The notes: generated from the sequence alone by a model not told the origin. A stretch of 64,000 bases of DNA from Clostridiales bacterium S5-A14a (GCA_000758905.1 JRNA01000016.1:124001-188000), one strand, 5' to 3'. Positions 19,577 to 30,398 are shown, counted from the stretch's first letter. Made by a program: numbers and translations.

Positions 19577-20151
19577 TAATCCCTCTTTTCCTTTAAATAT
19601 CTAAGTGCCTGTATCGTATCTTCATCAACCACAAGCCCCTTTTTTTCAATAGATTCCTTTAAATATTCGAGTATAAATATGCAGACATCATCTATATTTT
19701 CAAAAGCTTTTTCACGTAGAAGTGCTGCTTCCTTATACGTCCTGCCTTCTTCACAGGTATCAGCAACGAATATGATTTTCTCTAGCATGCTCATATCAGA
19801 TCTACCTGTAGTATGAAAAGCAATTGCATTCAGTATATCTTCATCATCTATACCCAGTTTGTCTCTAGATACGGCAGCTGCCAGCTTACTATGCGATAAA
19901 TTTTTATTTCCGAGGTACTTTTTATCAAGTCCATACAAATTTACCAAATCATCGTTTTCTTCCAAAGATATATTTTTTTCCAGATCGTGCAAAACAGCTG
20001 CAAGCCATGTTTTATCGGCATCCACTTTGTAGTGATGAGCAAGTTTTGTCGCCAAATCGGCAACCCTTAGCGTATGCTCAAACCTCGACTCACTAGTATT
20101 TTGTTTAACAATATTGAGTATTTGATTTTTATCTATAGAGTGAATATTCAT
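19576..20151 (-). CDS. yqeK: YqeK-family HD-domain diadenosine tetraphosphate hydrolase
   Basis: 191 residues with the HD signature: RFEHTLRVADLATKLAHH (first His, about residue 25), AAVLHDLEK (His-Asp, about residue 50) and AFHTTGR later. YqeK proteins split Ap4A symmetrically and are always near nadD. It overlaps the end of nadD by 23 bases, so the two are translated together. Confidence 0.92.
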   Translation of the reverse strand: MNIHSIDKNQILNIVKQNTSESRFEHTLRVADLATKLAHHYKVDADKTWLAAVLHDLEKNISLEENDDLVNLYGLDKKYLGNKNLSHSKLAAAVSRDKLGIDDEDILNAIAFHTTGRSDMSMLEKIIFVADTCEEGRTYKEAALLREKAFENIDDVCIFILEYLKESIEKKGLVVDEDTIQALRYLKEKRD

Positions 20152-20731
20152 CTATATACTTTTCAATCTCCTTGGGAACCATGTCCCTTATGCTTCTGCC
20201 ATATTTTAGTTTTTTCTTGATTTCTGTAGACGAAATATTTAGAGGCGGATTCGAGAGCATAAAAATTTCACTGCCATAAACGTCCTCATAATGCTGTATC
20301 TTTGATTTAAGGTTCTCTGTAGAAAACCCAGGTCTCTTCGCCACAATGAAGGCTGTGCTTTTTAAGAGGTCCTTGCCCTTGTACCAACTATCCACAGTCA
20401 TGAGTGCATCTGAACCGCAAATAAAATACAGTTTGTCGTCTTTGTAAATACTTCGTAGCTTTTGCATTGTGTCATATGTATATGACACTGTATCGGTATC
20501 AATTTCAATCTTCGACAGTTTGAAATTGGGATGAACCGAAACAAATTTTTCGAGCATATTTATCCTATGTTCTTCAAGTTCCATCTCACGGTTAACCTTA
20601 AACGGAGATATGTTCGCCGGCAGTAATATAAGCAGATCCAGACCGGCTTCCTTGATGCTTTCTTCTCCTATTGACATATGCCCATTGTGAAATGGATCAA
20701 ATGTTCCGCCCAAAATTCCTATTTTTTTCAT
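20129..20731 (-). CDS. nadD: Nicotinate-nucleotide adenylyltransferase
   Basis: 200 residues. The nucleotidyltransferase motif GGTFDPFHNGHMSIGEE is at the N-terminus and the closing SSTEIKKKLKYGRSIRDMVP block is at the C-terminus. NadD converts nicotinate mononucleotide to deamido-NAD, the penultimate step of NAD synthesis; nadK, in this window on the plus strand, works further down the same route. It follows aspS by ten bases. Confidence 0.96.
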   Translation of the reverse strand: MKKIGILGGTFDPFHNGHMSIGEESIKEAGLDLLILLPANISPFKVNREMELEEHRINMLEKFVSVHPNFKLSKIEIDTDTVSYTYDTMQKLRSIYKDDKLYFICGSDALMTVDSWYKGKDLLKSTAFIVAKRPGFSTENLKSKIQHYEDVYGSEIFMLSNPPLNISSTEIKKKLKYGRSIRDMVPKEIEKYIDEYSLYR

Positions 20732-20741
20732 TTTAATTAAA

Positions 20742-22505
20742 TTAATCTCGTAGTTTTAACCCAAGTTCCATTAGTTGTTCTTCTGTCGCAATTCCCGGTG
20801 CCTCACTGACCATGCACTGAGCATTCTGATTTTTCGGGAAGGCTATAACATCTCTGATGCTTTCTTCTCCTGCAAGAAGCATTACCATGCGATCAAGTCC
20901 ATAGGCAATACCACCATGTGGAGGTACACCATATCGCAGCGCGGTCAAGAAGAAGCCAAACTTTTCTTCGCAATCTTCATCTGATAGGCCAAGTGCTCTG
21001 AACATAGTTTTTTGTACTTCCTGATCGTGAATTCTTATGCTACCTCCGCCAAGTTCAACACCATTTAGTACAATATCATAAGCATTTGCATTCACAGATA
21101 TTGGATCTGTTTCAATCCTATCAAGGTCCTCAATCTTAGGACTTGTGAAAGGATGATGCATAGCCTTGATCTGTCCATCTTCATTTTGTTCAAATAATGG
21201 GAAATCTACTACCCATAGGAAGTTATACTGTTTATTATCTAAAAGTCCCATTTCAGAGGCGATATGTCTTCTCAAAAACCCTAGTCCATCTTGAACGTGT
21301 TTTGCTGTGTCTGATGCAATTAGGATCAAATCTCCGTTATTGCCGCCAACAGCTTCTACTATCTTTGATAGAGCTTCCTCATCAAAGAACTTATTTATAG
21401 ATGAATTAATCTTTCCTTCTTCAGGCTTAATCCAAACCAGTCCCTTGAGGCCGTATGCCTTTACCTGCTCTGTAAGTTTGTCGATAGCTTTTCTACTGAA
21501 TTTTGAACCGCCACCTTCGATGCATATTGCCGAAATCAAACCATCAGACTCTAAAACATCATTGAAGACCTTGAATTCGCTGCCTGAAACAACGTCATTT
21601 ATCTTAATAAGTTTAAATCCAAAACGTGTATCAGGTTTATCTGAACCGTAGTTCTCCATCGCATCTTTGTATGTCATCCTAGGGAATGGCGTTTTAACAT
21701 CGACACCCATCACAGACTTCATTATATATTTGATATATCCTTCTTGAAGTTCAATTATATCTTCTCTATCAACAAAAGACATTTCCATGTCTATCTGAGT
21801 AAATTCTGGCTGCCTGTCAGCTCTCAAATCTTCATCTCTAAAGCATTTTGCAATTTGAATATATCTGTCTGTGCCACCTACCATGAGTAGTTGCTTGAAC
21901 ATCTGTGGAGATTGAGGCAATGCGTAAAAACTTCCAGGATTTATTCTGCTTGGAACAAGATAATCTCTTGCACCCTCAGGAGTAGGCTTGATAAGCATAG
22001 GTGTTTCAACCTCGGTAAAGCCGTGCTCATCAAAATAGTCGCGTGTCTTCTTTACAATTTTATGCCTAAGTGTTAAATTCCTCTGCATATGGTGCTTCCT
22101 GAGGTCTAGATATCTGTATTTGAGTCTCAATGCATCAGAAACCTGGTCATCATCTTTGACATAGATTGGTGGTGTCTCGGATTTTGAATAAATCGATAAT
22201 TCTTTGGCTATTACCTCAATATCTCCTGTTGGAAGATCTGGATTTTTTGATGATCTCAGAACAACTTCTCCCCTTACACCTATGACAAACTCACTTCTGA
22301 TCGATTCGGCAATTTTAAGTAATTCCTCTGGAGAATTATCCGGGAATGTAATCTGCGTAATTCCTGTTTTGTCTCTAATGTCAACAAAGATAAGCCCACC
22401 CAAATTTCTTTGCTTTGCGACCCATCCATTTAATACAACTTCTTGTCCAATATTTTCTGTCCTTAACTCTCCGCACATGTGAGTTCTCTTAAGCAGATTA
22501 TTCAT
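20742..22505 (-). CDS. aspS: Aspartyl-tRNA synthetase
   Basis: 587 residues with the bacterial-type layout: N-terminal OB anticodon-binding domain (1-110), class IIb catalytic core with [20 protein letters not shown] (motif 2) and [11 protein letters not shown] (motif 3), and the GAD insertion in the middle. The shape of a bacterial AspRS is clear. Whether it also charges tRNA-Asn (non-discriminating) depends on whether gatCAB and asnS exist elsewhere. The ATG used here has AGGAG 13 bases upstream, which is long; a second Met at residue 10 is a possible start. Confidence 0.96.
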   Translation of the reverse strand: MNNLLKRTHMCGELRTENIGQEVVLNGWVAKQRNLGGLIFVDIRDKTGITQITFPDNSPEELLKIAESIRSEFVIGVRGEVVLRSSKNPDLPTGDIEVIAKELSIYSKSETPPIYVKDDDQVSDALRLKYRYLDLRKHHMQRNLTLRHKIVKKTRDYFDEHGFTEVETPMLIKPTPEGARDYLVPSRINPGSFYALPQSPQMFKQLLMVGGTDRYIQIAKCFRDEDLRADRQPEFTQIDMEMSFVDREDIIELQEGYIKYIMKSVMGVDVKTPFPRMTYKDAMENYGSDKPDTRFGFKLIKINDVVSGSEFKVFNDVLESDGLISAICIEGGGSKFSRKAIDKLTEQVKAYGLKGLVWIKPEEGKINSSINKFFDEEALSKIVEAVGGNNGDLILIASDTAKHVQDGLGFLRRHIASEMGLLDNKQYNFLWVVDFPLFEQNEDGQIKAMHHPFTSPKIEDLDRIETDPISVNANAYDIVLNGVELGGGSIRIHDQEVQKTMFRALGLSDEDCEEKFGFFLTALRYGVPPHGGIAYGLDRMVMLLAGEESIRDVIAFPKNQNAQCMVSEAPGIATEEQLMELGLKLRD

Positions 22506-22544
22506 TCTATGTATATATCTCCTTTCAGCTCCGCTAACGGGCTT

Positions 22545-23810
22545 CTATTGCTCTCTTTTTGATTTTAAAAATTCTATTAGTTCATCAGCGCTTATCTTTG
22601 TCTGTTCAGAAGTCGCCATTTCTTTGATAGAAAGCTCGCCAGTAGCAATTTCATCATCACCTATTACTAGCGTATACTTTGCTCCTATCCTACCTGCATA
22701 CTTAAACTGACCCTTGACATTTCTTGCAAGTGTATCTATTTCAGCTTTGATGCCATTTTTTCTGAGTTTATCCAAAAGTCCAAGGCTGTATTTCTTTGAC
22801 TCATCTCCTATGTAGACTATGAAAGCCTCAATTGCATCAGGCTCCTTGATTTCGGTGTTGCAATACTCCATGAGCATCAGCAATCTTTCAATTCCAAGGC
22901 CAAATCCTACTCCAGGGATTGGTGGTCCGCCAATTTCTTCGATCAGGTGATCGTATCGACCTCCACCGCAGATGGTACCCTGTGCCCCTAAACTTGTAGT
23001 TACGAACTCAAATGCTGTCTTGGTATAGTAATCAAGTCCTCTTACAATCTTAGGATCTACAGTAAACTCAATATCCATTGCAGCTAGATTATCTTGAAGA
23101 TCAGCAAAAGCTGTCTTGCACTCATCACAAAGATAGTCAATCATTAGAGGTGCATCTGCTACAAGCTCCTTACATACAGGTGACTTGCAGTCAAGTATTC
23201 TCATAGGATTTTTCTCGTATCTTGTTTTGCAGGTTTCGCAAAGGCTGTCATACCTTGGGGATAGAAATTTCTTCAGCGCTTCCCTGTGCAGACTCCTGCA
23301 TTTGGGGCATCCTACGCTGTTAATCCTAAGCTCGACATCTTTGATCTGCATTTTGTGAAGGAAATCATTCGCCAATGCGATAACTTCTGCGTCCGCCATC
23401 ATATCATCTGTGCCGAAAACTTCGATTCCGAACTGGTGGAATGCCCTTAGCCTTCCAGACTGTGGTTTTTCATACCTGAAGCACGGCGTGTTATAAAAAT
23501 ATTTTGTTGGCTGAATCTCTGCATACTGCTTATGCTCTATAAATGCTCTTACCGCAGGTGAAGTCCCTTCTGGCTTGAGAGTAATGCTCCTATTTCCCAT
23601 ATCGTTAAAGGTATACATTTCCTTATTGACAATATCGGTTGTATCTCCTACACCTCTTACAAAAAGATCTGTATGTTCAAAAACTGGAGTTCTTATCTCT
23701 CCGAATCCGTATAGATCACAAATCTTTGCAAATTCATTTTCTACGTATTGCCACTTATAACTTTCCTTAGGTAACACATCCTTTGTACCCTTTGGCGCGT
23801 TAGTCAGCAT
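22545..23810 (-). CDS. hisS: Histidyl-tRNA synthetase
   Basis: About 421 residues of class II HisRS. Seen are APKGTKDVLP at the start, KPEGTSPAVRAF (motif 1 region), CFRYEKPQSGRLRAFHQFGIEVFG (motif 2), the HisA-type GLDYYTKTAFE block and GLGIERL (motif 3), with the anticodon-binding domain at the C-terminus. The ATG ending at 23810 has GGAGG seven bases upstream. The gene overlaps hemZ by 11 bases. Confidence 0.97.
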   Translation of the reverse strand: MLTNAPKGTKDVLPKESYKWQYVENEFAKICDLYGFGEIRTPVFEHTDLFVRGVGDTTDIVNKEMYTFNDMGNRSITLKPEGTSPAVRAFIEHKQYAEIQPTKYFYNTPCFRYEKPQSGRLRAFHQFGIEVFGTDDMMADAEVIALANDFLHKMQIKDVELRINSVGCPKCRSLHREALKKFLSPRYDSLCETCKTRYEKNPMRILDCKSPVCKELVADAPLMIDYLCDECKTAFADLQDNLAAMDIEFTVDPKIVRGLDYYTKTAFEFVTTSLGAQGTICGGGRYDHLIEEIGGPPIPGVGFGLGIERLLMLMEYCNTEIKEPDAIEAFIVYIGDESKKYSLGLLDKLRKNGIKAEIDTLARNVKGQFKYAGRIGAKYTLVIGDDEIATGELSIKEMATSEQTKISADELIEFLKSKREQ

Positions 23811-25185
23811 TATTAAACCTCCTGTTCGCAAATCCTATTTTCTTTCTTTCAATCATCTCATCAACTCTGCTAATGTATTCTTGATAATTTGTAACATTCG
23901 GTATACGCTCGAGCCTGTTCTCTTCGGGGAAGAAAGCTTTGCTTATCCCACCAGCACCAAGTGCTACAATATCCTCATGCTCATCCATTATTGCCATATT
24001 ATAAATGCAAAAAGCATCATCCTTGCAGTATCCCGTATTTTCATTCGCTCCCGCCATGTGCTTCTGTCTATATAAATAATACGGTCTATATCCATTCTCA
24101 CCTAGAACATCCCGACCAAACTCAAGCATTTCTCCGACAAGTTTTCCGACTTTGTGATAATAATCTCTATCAATATCAATTAATTTCGAGCCTCTTTTTA
24201 CAGCCAGAGAATGTATCGTAATATTATTAGGTGAAAGCCCCAAAACTTCATAAATCGTATGCTTAAAATCTTCTATATCCTCACCAGGCAGGCCAGCAAT
24301 AATGTCACAGTTTACCGCATCAAATGAAAACGATTTCGCAATTTCAAAAGCCTTCCTTACCATATTCGTATCGTGATTTCTCCCGATTAACTTGAGCGTA
24401 TCGTCATTCATTGTTTGTGGATTGATGCTAATTCTATTAACACCACCCCTTATAGCCGCTTGCAGTTTCTCATACGTAATTGTGTCCGGACGTCCAGCTT
24501 CAAGTGTAATTTCCCTAACTCTTGACATTGGAATGTGTTCCTTGATTGCACAAAATAGTTCTTCAAGCTGTGTATGGCTCAACGTCGTTGGCGTACCTCC
24601 TCCGATGTAAATGCATCGTGGCTTAATGAGATATTCTTTCATCATCCTGCCAACTTCTTTAATTTCCTTCAAAAGAGCAAGAAAATATAGGGTAATCTCA
24701 CTGTCTGGAACTTGATTTGAAGCAAATGAACAGTAGCTGCACCTCGTTGGACAAAACGGAATGCCAATGTAAACACTGGAATTATTCGGATCAATGCCTC
24801 CAATCATACTTTTCTGATAGTTATAAACATCCTCAATCAATTCCAATTTATCTTCCGAAAGCAAAAACTTGTCTTTCATCAACTCTCGTGTCTGAATGCG
24901 ATTACCCAGTTCTTCAAAGGTTTCACCCCAAAGTTTCACAGGCCTTATACCTGTTAAAATCCCCCATTCAGGTTCATACGAGGTTAGAGTAGAAAGCGTC
25001 CTATATATCTCTCTTTTTATTTCGTTCTTATCATCGCTTCCAGAACGATTAAAATGTATAACCTCATCCGATTCGAAATCTTCCTCATCAGATAATATTC
25101 TATAGCTATCAGACGACAGGAAAACCCGAATCATCTCATCGAGAAGATATTTCTTTTCAAAATTATGTATCTTAATCTTGTACAA
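23800..25185 (-). CDS. hemZ: Radical SAM coproporphyrinogen dehydrogenase-like protein HemZ
   Basis: 461 residues. The radical SAM Cys motif reads FCPTRCSYC (about residue 150), followed by IYIGGGTPTTL, EITLEAGRPDTI and NRISINPQTMND, typical of the HemN/HemW/HemZ group. The N-terminal 130 residues with EPEWGILTGIRPVKL mark it as HemZ. Bacillus HemZ is described as an oxygen-independent coproporphyrinogen III dehydrogenase. No other haem gene is in this window, so a true role in haem synthesis is uncertain; related proteins act as haem chaperones. It overlaps both neighbours. Confidence 0.88.
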   Translation of the reverse strand: MYKIKIHNFEKKYLLDEMIRVFLSSDSYRILSDEEDFESDEVIHFNRSGSDDKNEIKREIYRTLSTLTSYEPEWGILTGIRPVKLWGETFEELGNRIQTRELMKDKFLLSEDKLELIEDVYNYQKSMIGGIDPNNSSVYIGIPFCPTRCSYCSFASNQVPDSEITLYFLALLKEIKEVGRMMKEYLIKPRCIYIGGGTPTTLSHTQLEELFCAIKEHIPMSRVREITLEAGRPDTITYEKLQAAIRGGVNRISINPQTMNDDTLKLIGRNHDTNMVRKAFEIAKSFSFDAVNCDIIAGLPGEDIEDFKHTIYEVLGLSPNNITIHSLAVKRGSKLIDIDRDYYHKVGKLVGEMLEFGRDVLGENGYRPYYLYRQKHMAGANENTGYCKDDAFCIYNMAIMDEHEDIVALGAGGISKAFFPEENRLERIPNVTNYQEYISRVDEMIERKKIGFANRRFNNAD

Positions 25186-25792
25186 AAGGATTATACCTCT
25201 TCTCGTGTTCTACCGTCGTTTCCCCCATATGCCCCGGCAACAAAATAGTGCTGTCAGGATATGTAAATATTTTGTTCTTGATGGACCTTATAATCTCATC
25301 GAAATTTCCACTATAAAAGTCTGTTCTTCCGATGGATTCTCTAAAAATGGTATCACCTGTAAAAATATAATCTCCGCATACTATGCACATGCCTCCTGCA
25401 GTATGTCCAGGTGTGTGTATAAACTTTAGATTCATATTGCCAACATTGAGTTTGTCACCATCGTTTACATAAATGTCCGCATCAATTGAAATATCGTATC
25501 CAAAAATATCTTTTGCAGCATTTAATGATGAGTCATTCAAGATTTCTCTCTCATCGCAATAAGCAACGACTTTTGCATTTGGGAAATCCTCTTTAAACCC
25601 GGCAATACCACCTATGTGATCTCCATGACCGTGGGTTAAAATTATATATTGAACGTCAATTTGTTCACTCCTTGCTATTTCAGTAAGTCTTGGCTCATAT
25701 CCACCTGGATCGACTATAAATCCAACATTAGCATCATAAGCAAAGTATGTGTTTACCTGTATCGGTGATGTTAAAAATTTATATATTTGCAT
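25172..25792 (-). CDS. MBL-fold hydrolase, glyoxalase II-like
   Basis: 206 residues of a metallo-beta-lactamase fold. The metal motif HGHGDHIGG is near residue 53, followed by HTPGHTAGGMC, FTGDTIFRESIGRTDF and LLPGHMGET, an arrangement close to glyoxalase II and YqgX-type hydrolases. The usual location after rel and before hemZ is common in Clostridia. The substrate is probably a small thioester, but this is family inference. It overlaps hemZ by 14 bases. Confidence 0.9.
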   Translation of the reverse strand: MQIYKFLTSPIQVNTYFAYDANVGFIVDPGGYEPRLTEIARSEQIDVQYIILTHGHGDHIGGIAGFKEDFPNAKVVAYCDEREILNDSSLNAAKDIFGYDISIDADIYVNDGDKLNVGNMNLKFIHTPGHTAGGMCIVCGDYIFTGDTIFRESIGRTDFYSGNFDEIIRSIKNKIFTYPDSTILLPGHMGETTVEHEKRYNPFVQD

Positions 25793-25796
25793 TTCG

Positions 25797-27986
25797 TTAT
25801 CTCCTATAAACGCTGAGCATACCCTGTATGTTTCTCATAACCCTTTGTATCTTCTGCATATGCTGGGTGCTTGTAATTGAGAGGGTAAGTGTAATCTTTA
25901 AAGTATCATCCCCGAAAGGTTTTGCATTTACGCCTGCAATGTGAATATCCATATCTTCGCAAGCTTTAGAAATTTCAGAAAAAATTCCTTTCCTATCACT
26001 GGTGATGAGTATAATATCAACATTATATGATTTACCAGGATTAATATCCTCCCACTCAACCTCTATAAGTCTCGACTGCTCTTCAACTGGCAGCGCCAAA
26101 ATATTTGAACAGTCAGATCTGTGAACTGATATGCCTCGTCCTTTGGTAATGAAGCCAATAATTTTATCGCCTGGAACAGGGTTGCAGCATCTCGCCGTTC
26201 TAATCATCAGATTATCAACACCGCCACCTTTTACTATTATTCCAGGGTCGTCAATCCGTCCAGGTCTCTTGTCGACCTTATTCATGGATTCGATTGCTTC
26301 TTCTTTTGAAACTTCTTTCTTGGCATCTATCTCACTGAGATACAGTTTGATCAGGTAATTGGAAACCTTGCTTAAAACAGTGCCACCTCTTGAGATTTGA
26401 GTATAGAGTTCATCGGAATTTAAATATGCAAACTCCTTAACTGCTTTGTTGATGTTGCCCGCTTTTGCAACCAACTGAGGATCATAACTTTTTTTCCTTA
26501 AATTCTTATCAAGAGTCTCCTTGCCCCTCGCAATGTCATCTCCCTTGTTCTCACGTTTCAGCCACTGCCTTATTTTGTTGCGCGCTGATGAACTCCTGGC
26601 GATTTTAAGCCAGTCAACGCTAGGGCCGCTGGAGTTTGAAGAGGTAACAATTTCAACTATATCACCGTTTTGTAGAGCGTGGTCAATAGTGACCATTTTG
26701 CCGTTAACCTTTGCTCCAACGCAGTGACAGCCTACATCTGTGTGTATTTTAAATGCAAAGTCAAGAGGCGTAGAACCCGATGGCAGATCTATAACTTCTC
26801 CCTTTGGAGTGAATACAAAAACCTGGGTTGAAAACAAATCCATCTTCAGATTGTCTAGAAATTCTCTTGGATCGTTAACTTCCTGTTGCCACTCGAGGGT
26901 TTGCCTCAGCCATGCGAGTTTCATTTCCTCAGAGTTACTGTCCTTACCGCTTTTGCCTTCCTTGTATTTCCAGTGTGCAGCAATACCGTACTCGGCAACC
27001 CTATGCATCTCATAAGTTCTTATCTGTATTTCAAATGGTTCGCCGTTATCACCGAGCACTGTGGTGTGAAGGGACTGATACATATTTGCCTTAGGCATAG
27101 CAATATAGTCTTTAAAACGCCCGGGTATAGGCTTCCACATTGTATGTACTATGCCAAGAACAGCGTAACAATCTCTGACCGTTTCAACGATAATTCTAAT
27201 CGCTGTTAGATCAAAGATTTCGTCAAGCTGTTTGTTTTGAAGTCTCATCTTCTTATAAATGCTATATATATGTTTGGATCTTCCTGTTATGTCATATTTT
27301 AAATTCATGTCCTTCATGGCGTCTTTAATTTCTTCCATGGTCTGATTGATGAATTCTTCTCTTTGATCCTTCTTTACCGAAACTTCTCTTGAGAGTTCTT
27401 CAAAATCCTTTGGTTTGAGGTATTTTAAAGCAATGTCTTCAAGTTCGAACTTTATTGTATAAATACCTAGTCTGCTAGCGAGCGGTGCATATATATCAAG
27501 AGTTTCCTGTGCTTTTTCTTTCTGTTTCTCAGGCTTCATGAACTTGAGTGTCCTCATGTTGTGTAGCCTGTCGGCAAGCTTAATTATGAGCACTCTAATA
27601 TCCTTAGACATAGCAAGGAACATTTTTCTGAGGTTTTCAGCTTGTGCTTCTTCTTTATTATCAAACTTAATCGCACCAAGCTTAGTAACACCGTCAACAA
27701 GAAGAGCAATTTCTTCATTAAAATCTTCAACAAGCTGCTCCCTAGTATATTCAGTGTCCTCCACAACATCGTGAAGCAAACCTCCGATTATCGTCGCTTC
27801 ATCCATGCCAAGCTGCGCCAGTATAATCGCAACAGACATTGGGTGGATAATATATGGTTCGCCGCTCTTTCTCATCTGCCCGTTGTGAAGCTCAACTGCT
27901 TTGTCGAGTGCCCTGCCAATTATATCCACATCATAGTTGCCGTTAATATTTAGTAAAGTGTCTAAAAATTCTTCTCTTGATTGCAT
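25797..27986 (-). CDS. rel: Bifunctional (p)ppGpp synthetase/hydrolase
   Basis: 729 residues of the long RSH type. Order: HD hydrolase domain (HNGQMRKSGEPYIIHP, LLHDVVEDTEYT, KLADRLHNMRT), synthetase domain (YDITGRSKHIYSI and RFKDYIAMPKANMYQSLH), TGS domain (VFVFTPKGEVIDLP), a conserved Cys segment (RCCNPVPGDKI) and a C-terminal ACT domain. It makes and destroys the stringent-response alarmone at the ribosome. The HD histidine-aspartate pair is intact, so hydrolase activity is expected. It is four bases from the MBL gene and four after secDF. Confidence 0.97.
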   Translation of the reverse strand: MQSREEFLDTLLNINGNYDVDIIGRALDKAVELHNGQMRKSGEPYIIHPMSVAIILAQLGMDEATIIGGLLHDVVEDTEYTREQLVEDFNEEIALLVDGVTKLGAIKFDNKEEAQAENLRKMFLAMSKDIRVLIIKLADRLHNMRTLKFMKPEKQKEKAQETLDIYAPLASRLGIYTIKFELEDIALKYLKPKDFEELSREVSVKKDQREEFINQTMEEIKDAMKDMNLKYDITGRSKHIYSIYKKMRLQNKQLDEIFDLTAIRIIVETVRDCYAVLGIVHTMWKPIPGRFKDYIAMPKANMYQSLHTTVLGDNGEPFEIQIRTYEMHRVAEYGIAAHWKYKEGKSGKDSNSEEMKLAWLRQTLEWQQEVNDPREFLDNLKMDLFSTQVFVFTPKGEVIDLPSGSTPLDFAFKIHTDVGCHCVGAKVNGKMVTIDHALQNGDIVEIVTSSNSSGPSVDWLKIARSSSARNKIRQWLKRENKGDDIARGKETLDKNLRKKSYDPQLVAKAGNINKAVKEFAYLNSDELYTQISRGGTVLSKVSNYLIKLYLSEIDAKKEVSKEEAIESMNKVDKRPGRIDDPGIIVKGGGVDNLMIRTARCCNPVPGDKIIGFITKGRGISVHRSDCSNILALPVEEQSRLIEVEWEDINPGKSYNVDIILITSDRKGIFSEISKACEDMDIHIAGVNAKPFGDDTLKITLTLSITSTQHMQKIQRVMRNIQGMLSVYRR

Positions 27987-27989
27987 TTA

Positions 27990-30209
27990 CTATTTCTTTT
28001 CTTTTTTAGTTTTTTTATGTTTTGTCTCATACGTTGACTTATCTTCATCCTTTGAGAACTCATACAAAAGAGGACTGCAAAGGAAGATTGAAGAATATGT
28101 TCCTACAATTACACCTATCATGAGCGGTAATACAAACTCTCTGATTGATGCTGAAACCATTATGAATAGAGGAATCATACAAACGATGGTTGTAAGCGAT
28201 GTCACGATTGACCTGTCTAGAGTCTGTGCAATACTATAATTCAATACATCAATCAAAGGTTTCTTTCTGAAGAAATGTCTGTTTTCTCTTATTCTATCAA
28301 ATATAACTATGGTATCGTTGATGGAATAACCTACAACTGTCAAAATACCTGCAATGAATGGGTTGTTGATGGTAACTCCAAAGATAGCATAGAATGCAAG
28401 CATTACCATAACGTCATGCAAAACACCCGCGATCGATGATACGCCATATTTCCAAGATTTAAATCTGAATATAATATAAATTAACATTCCGATAGCGGCA
28501 AATGCAATTGATTTAACAGCATTTGTCTTAAGTTCTTTACCTATTGTTGGTCCAAACTGTTCAGAAGCTAATACCGATTCATCTTTGAGGTTAAACTCAT
28601 CCTTCATTGTATCAATTATCTTGCCTCTCTCCTTGTTCTCGAGAGCCTTTATAGTTTTGATTACAACTCTGTCTTCATTCTCACCAGAGAATACGATCTG
28701 CGGATTCAAATCATATTTATCCAATGCTTTTTCAATATCTTGCGAGCTAGTCTTCTTGCCCATATCAAACTCAAGCATTGTACCACCTGTGAAGTCTATA
28801 CCGTAATTATATCCATGTATAATTCCATAGCCTAAGCCTATTATGATTACTGAAGCACTTATTGCATAAAATATCTTTCGCTTTTCAAGAAGTTTAAGTT
28901 TAACATCTGCAAAGGTCTTGGCGTGCCCATCTTTTGGTATGCCAAGCATTGCAGTAAGGCTAAGCCTCTTGCTATTTGCAAGGAGTCCAACAAATATCTG
29001 AGTTATGATAACAGCGGTAAAAATACTTATGATAATACCGATCATCAATGTAAGTGCAAAGCCTTTTACAACTGTTGAACCTATTTCGTAAAGAACAACT
29101 GTCGCAATTAGAGTTGTTATTTGCGCATCGAGAACTGTCGTTAATGCATGTTTAAATCCTTGATCTATTGCAACTCTAAAAGTCTTCCCGGCATGAATTT
29201 CTTCTTTAATTCTAGAGAAAATGATAACGTTCGCATCAACAGCCATACCAATTGAAAGTATGATACCTGCGATACCAGGCAGTGTTAATACTCCACCCAT
29301 AGCCGACATAGACCACAAAACAAGCAAAACATATAACAAGAGCGATATGCTAGCTACAACACCGAGTAATCTGTAGAATACAATCATTATTAAGAATACA
29401 AGCCCAATGCCTATGAGGCCTGCAACTACAGATTTTGCTAAAGCATCCTCTCCTATTGTTGCTGTTTGAACAGATGAAGATATTTCCTTAAGTGTTACAG
29501 GAAGTGCTCCACCTCTGATCAAAGCAGCGGTTGTGCTGGCTTCATCCTTATCATATCCACCTGCACCACTTGTGATTTCGCAACTACCATTACTAATAAC
29601 CTGTTGAACTCTTGGGTTTGTTACAACCTTATCGTCAAGGACGATGGCAATTTGATTTGCCTCCATTCCTTTGATTGTCGGCTTAACAGTATTTGAAATA
29701 GCCTTGGCTGTTCCCTCTTCAAATAGTTTTGAACCCTTTCTATCGAACTTCAGATTAATCTTATATCCACCATTCTGTGAATCAGGGCTAATAGAAGCAT
29801 CTTTAACCATATTTCCTGTCAAGACTTCACTGCCATCGGCAAGTATGAACCTCAGTTGGGCAGTCTTACCTATTTGATCGATGGCTGCCTCAGCATCTTT
29901 GACGCCTGGCATTTCAACCCTAAGCCTATTCTTTCCTTCAATTACAACCGTTGATTCTGAAATTCCCATGGCATTAACACGGTTATTCAAAACTTCCTTG
30001 GTCTGTTCCATTACACCCCTTAATTCCTTACCCTTTAGGTCGGTTTGAGCTTCCATTACAACATAAACTCCTCCGTTTATGTCAAGGCCAAATTTAAGTG
30101 CATCTTTGATTGACTTATATTGTCCGATACCAAAAACTGAAACATACCATCCAAATACTACAATTACTAGTATTAGTAAAGATAAAATTCTTCTAACTTT
30201 AAGATTCAT
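27990..30209 (-). CDS. secDF: Fused protein translocase SecDF
   Basis: 739 residues joining SecD (about 1-430) and SecF (about 440-739). About 12 membrane helices are visible, with conserved VDANVIIFSRIKEEI in SecD and INDTIVIFDRIRENR in SecF, containing the key aspartates. The large periplasmic-side domain with LRVEMPGV is near residue 110. SecDF uses the ion gradient to pull secreted proteins out after SecA/SecYEG. Fusion is common in Gram-positive bacteria. An in-frame hairpin separates it from yajC (see the terminator entry). Confidence 0.96.
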   Translation of the reverse strand: MNLKVRRILSLLILVIVVFGWYVSVFGIGQYKSIKDALKFGLDINGGVYVVMEAQTDLKGKELRGVMEQTKEVLNNRVNAMGISESTVVIEGKNRLRVEMPGVKDAEAAIDQIGKTAQLRFILADGSEVLTGNMVKDASISPDSQNGGYKINLKFDRKGSKLFEEGTAKAISNTVKPTIKGMEANQIAIVLDDKVVTNPRVQQVISNGSCEITSGAGGYDKDEASTTAALIRGGALPVTLKEISSSVQTATIGEDALAKSVVAGLIGIGLVFLIMIVFYRLLGVVASISLLLYVLLVLWSMSAMGGVLTLPGIAGIILSIGMAVDANVIIFSRIKEEIHAGKTFRVAIDQGFKHALTTVLDAQITTLIATVVLYEIGSTVVKGFALTLMIGIIISIFTAVIITQIFVGLLANSKRLSLTAMLGIPKDGHAKTFADVKLKLLEKRKIFYAISASVIIIGLGYGIIHGYNYGIDFTGGTMLEFDMGKKTSSQDIEKALDKYDLNPQIVFSGENEDRVVIKTIKALENKERGKIIDTMKDEFNLKDESVLASEQFGPTIGKELKTNAVKSIAFAAIGMLIYIIFRFKSWKYGVSSIAGVLHDVMVMLAFYAIFGVTINNPFIAGILTVVGYSINDTIVIFDRIRENRHFFRKKPLIDVLNYSIAQTLDRSIVTSLTTIVCMIPLFIMVSASIREFVLPLMIGVIVGTYSSIFLCSPLLYEFSKDEDKSTYETKHKKTKKEKK

Positions 30210-30298
30210 TACATCACCTTCGCTTATTTCAAAATAATTTCATACATAATATATTCTACTACTTAAAGCCCATTTGAGCAAGTATTTTACACAATAAA

Positions 30299-30323
30299 AT
30301 ATGGTGTAGAACATACACCATAT
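30299..30323 (-). terminator. Hairpin between yajC and secDF
   Basis: A perfect ten-base-pair stem ATATGGTGTA / TACACCATAT with a five-base loop, followed on the minus strand by TTTATTG. It can end yajC transcription or reduce read-through into secDF. The tail is only moderately U-rich, so it may be leaky. It lies in a 189-base gap between the genes in which nothing else was seen. Confidence 0.6.
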
Positions 30324-30398
30324 CATTAATTAACTTATATAAATTGAGTAATTATTACATAGACTGCCATCATAATGCAAATAATCTAGTTCAACCTC

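Noticed and set aside
19174-23860. T-box leaders for leuS, aspS or hisS
   Set aside because: Upstream gaps are 50 bases or less and lack the T-box antiterminator AGGGTGG...CCGCG signature.
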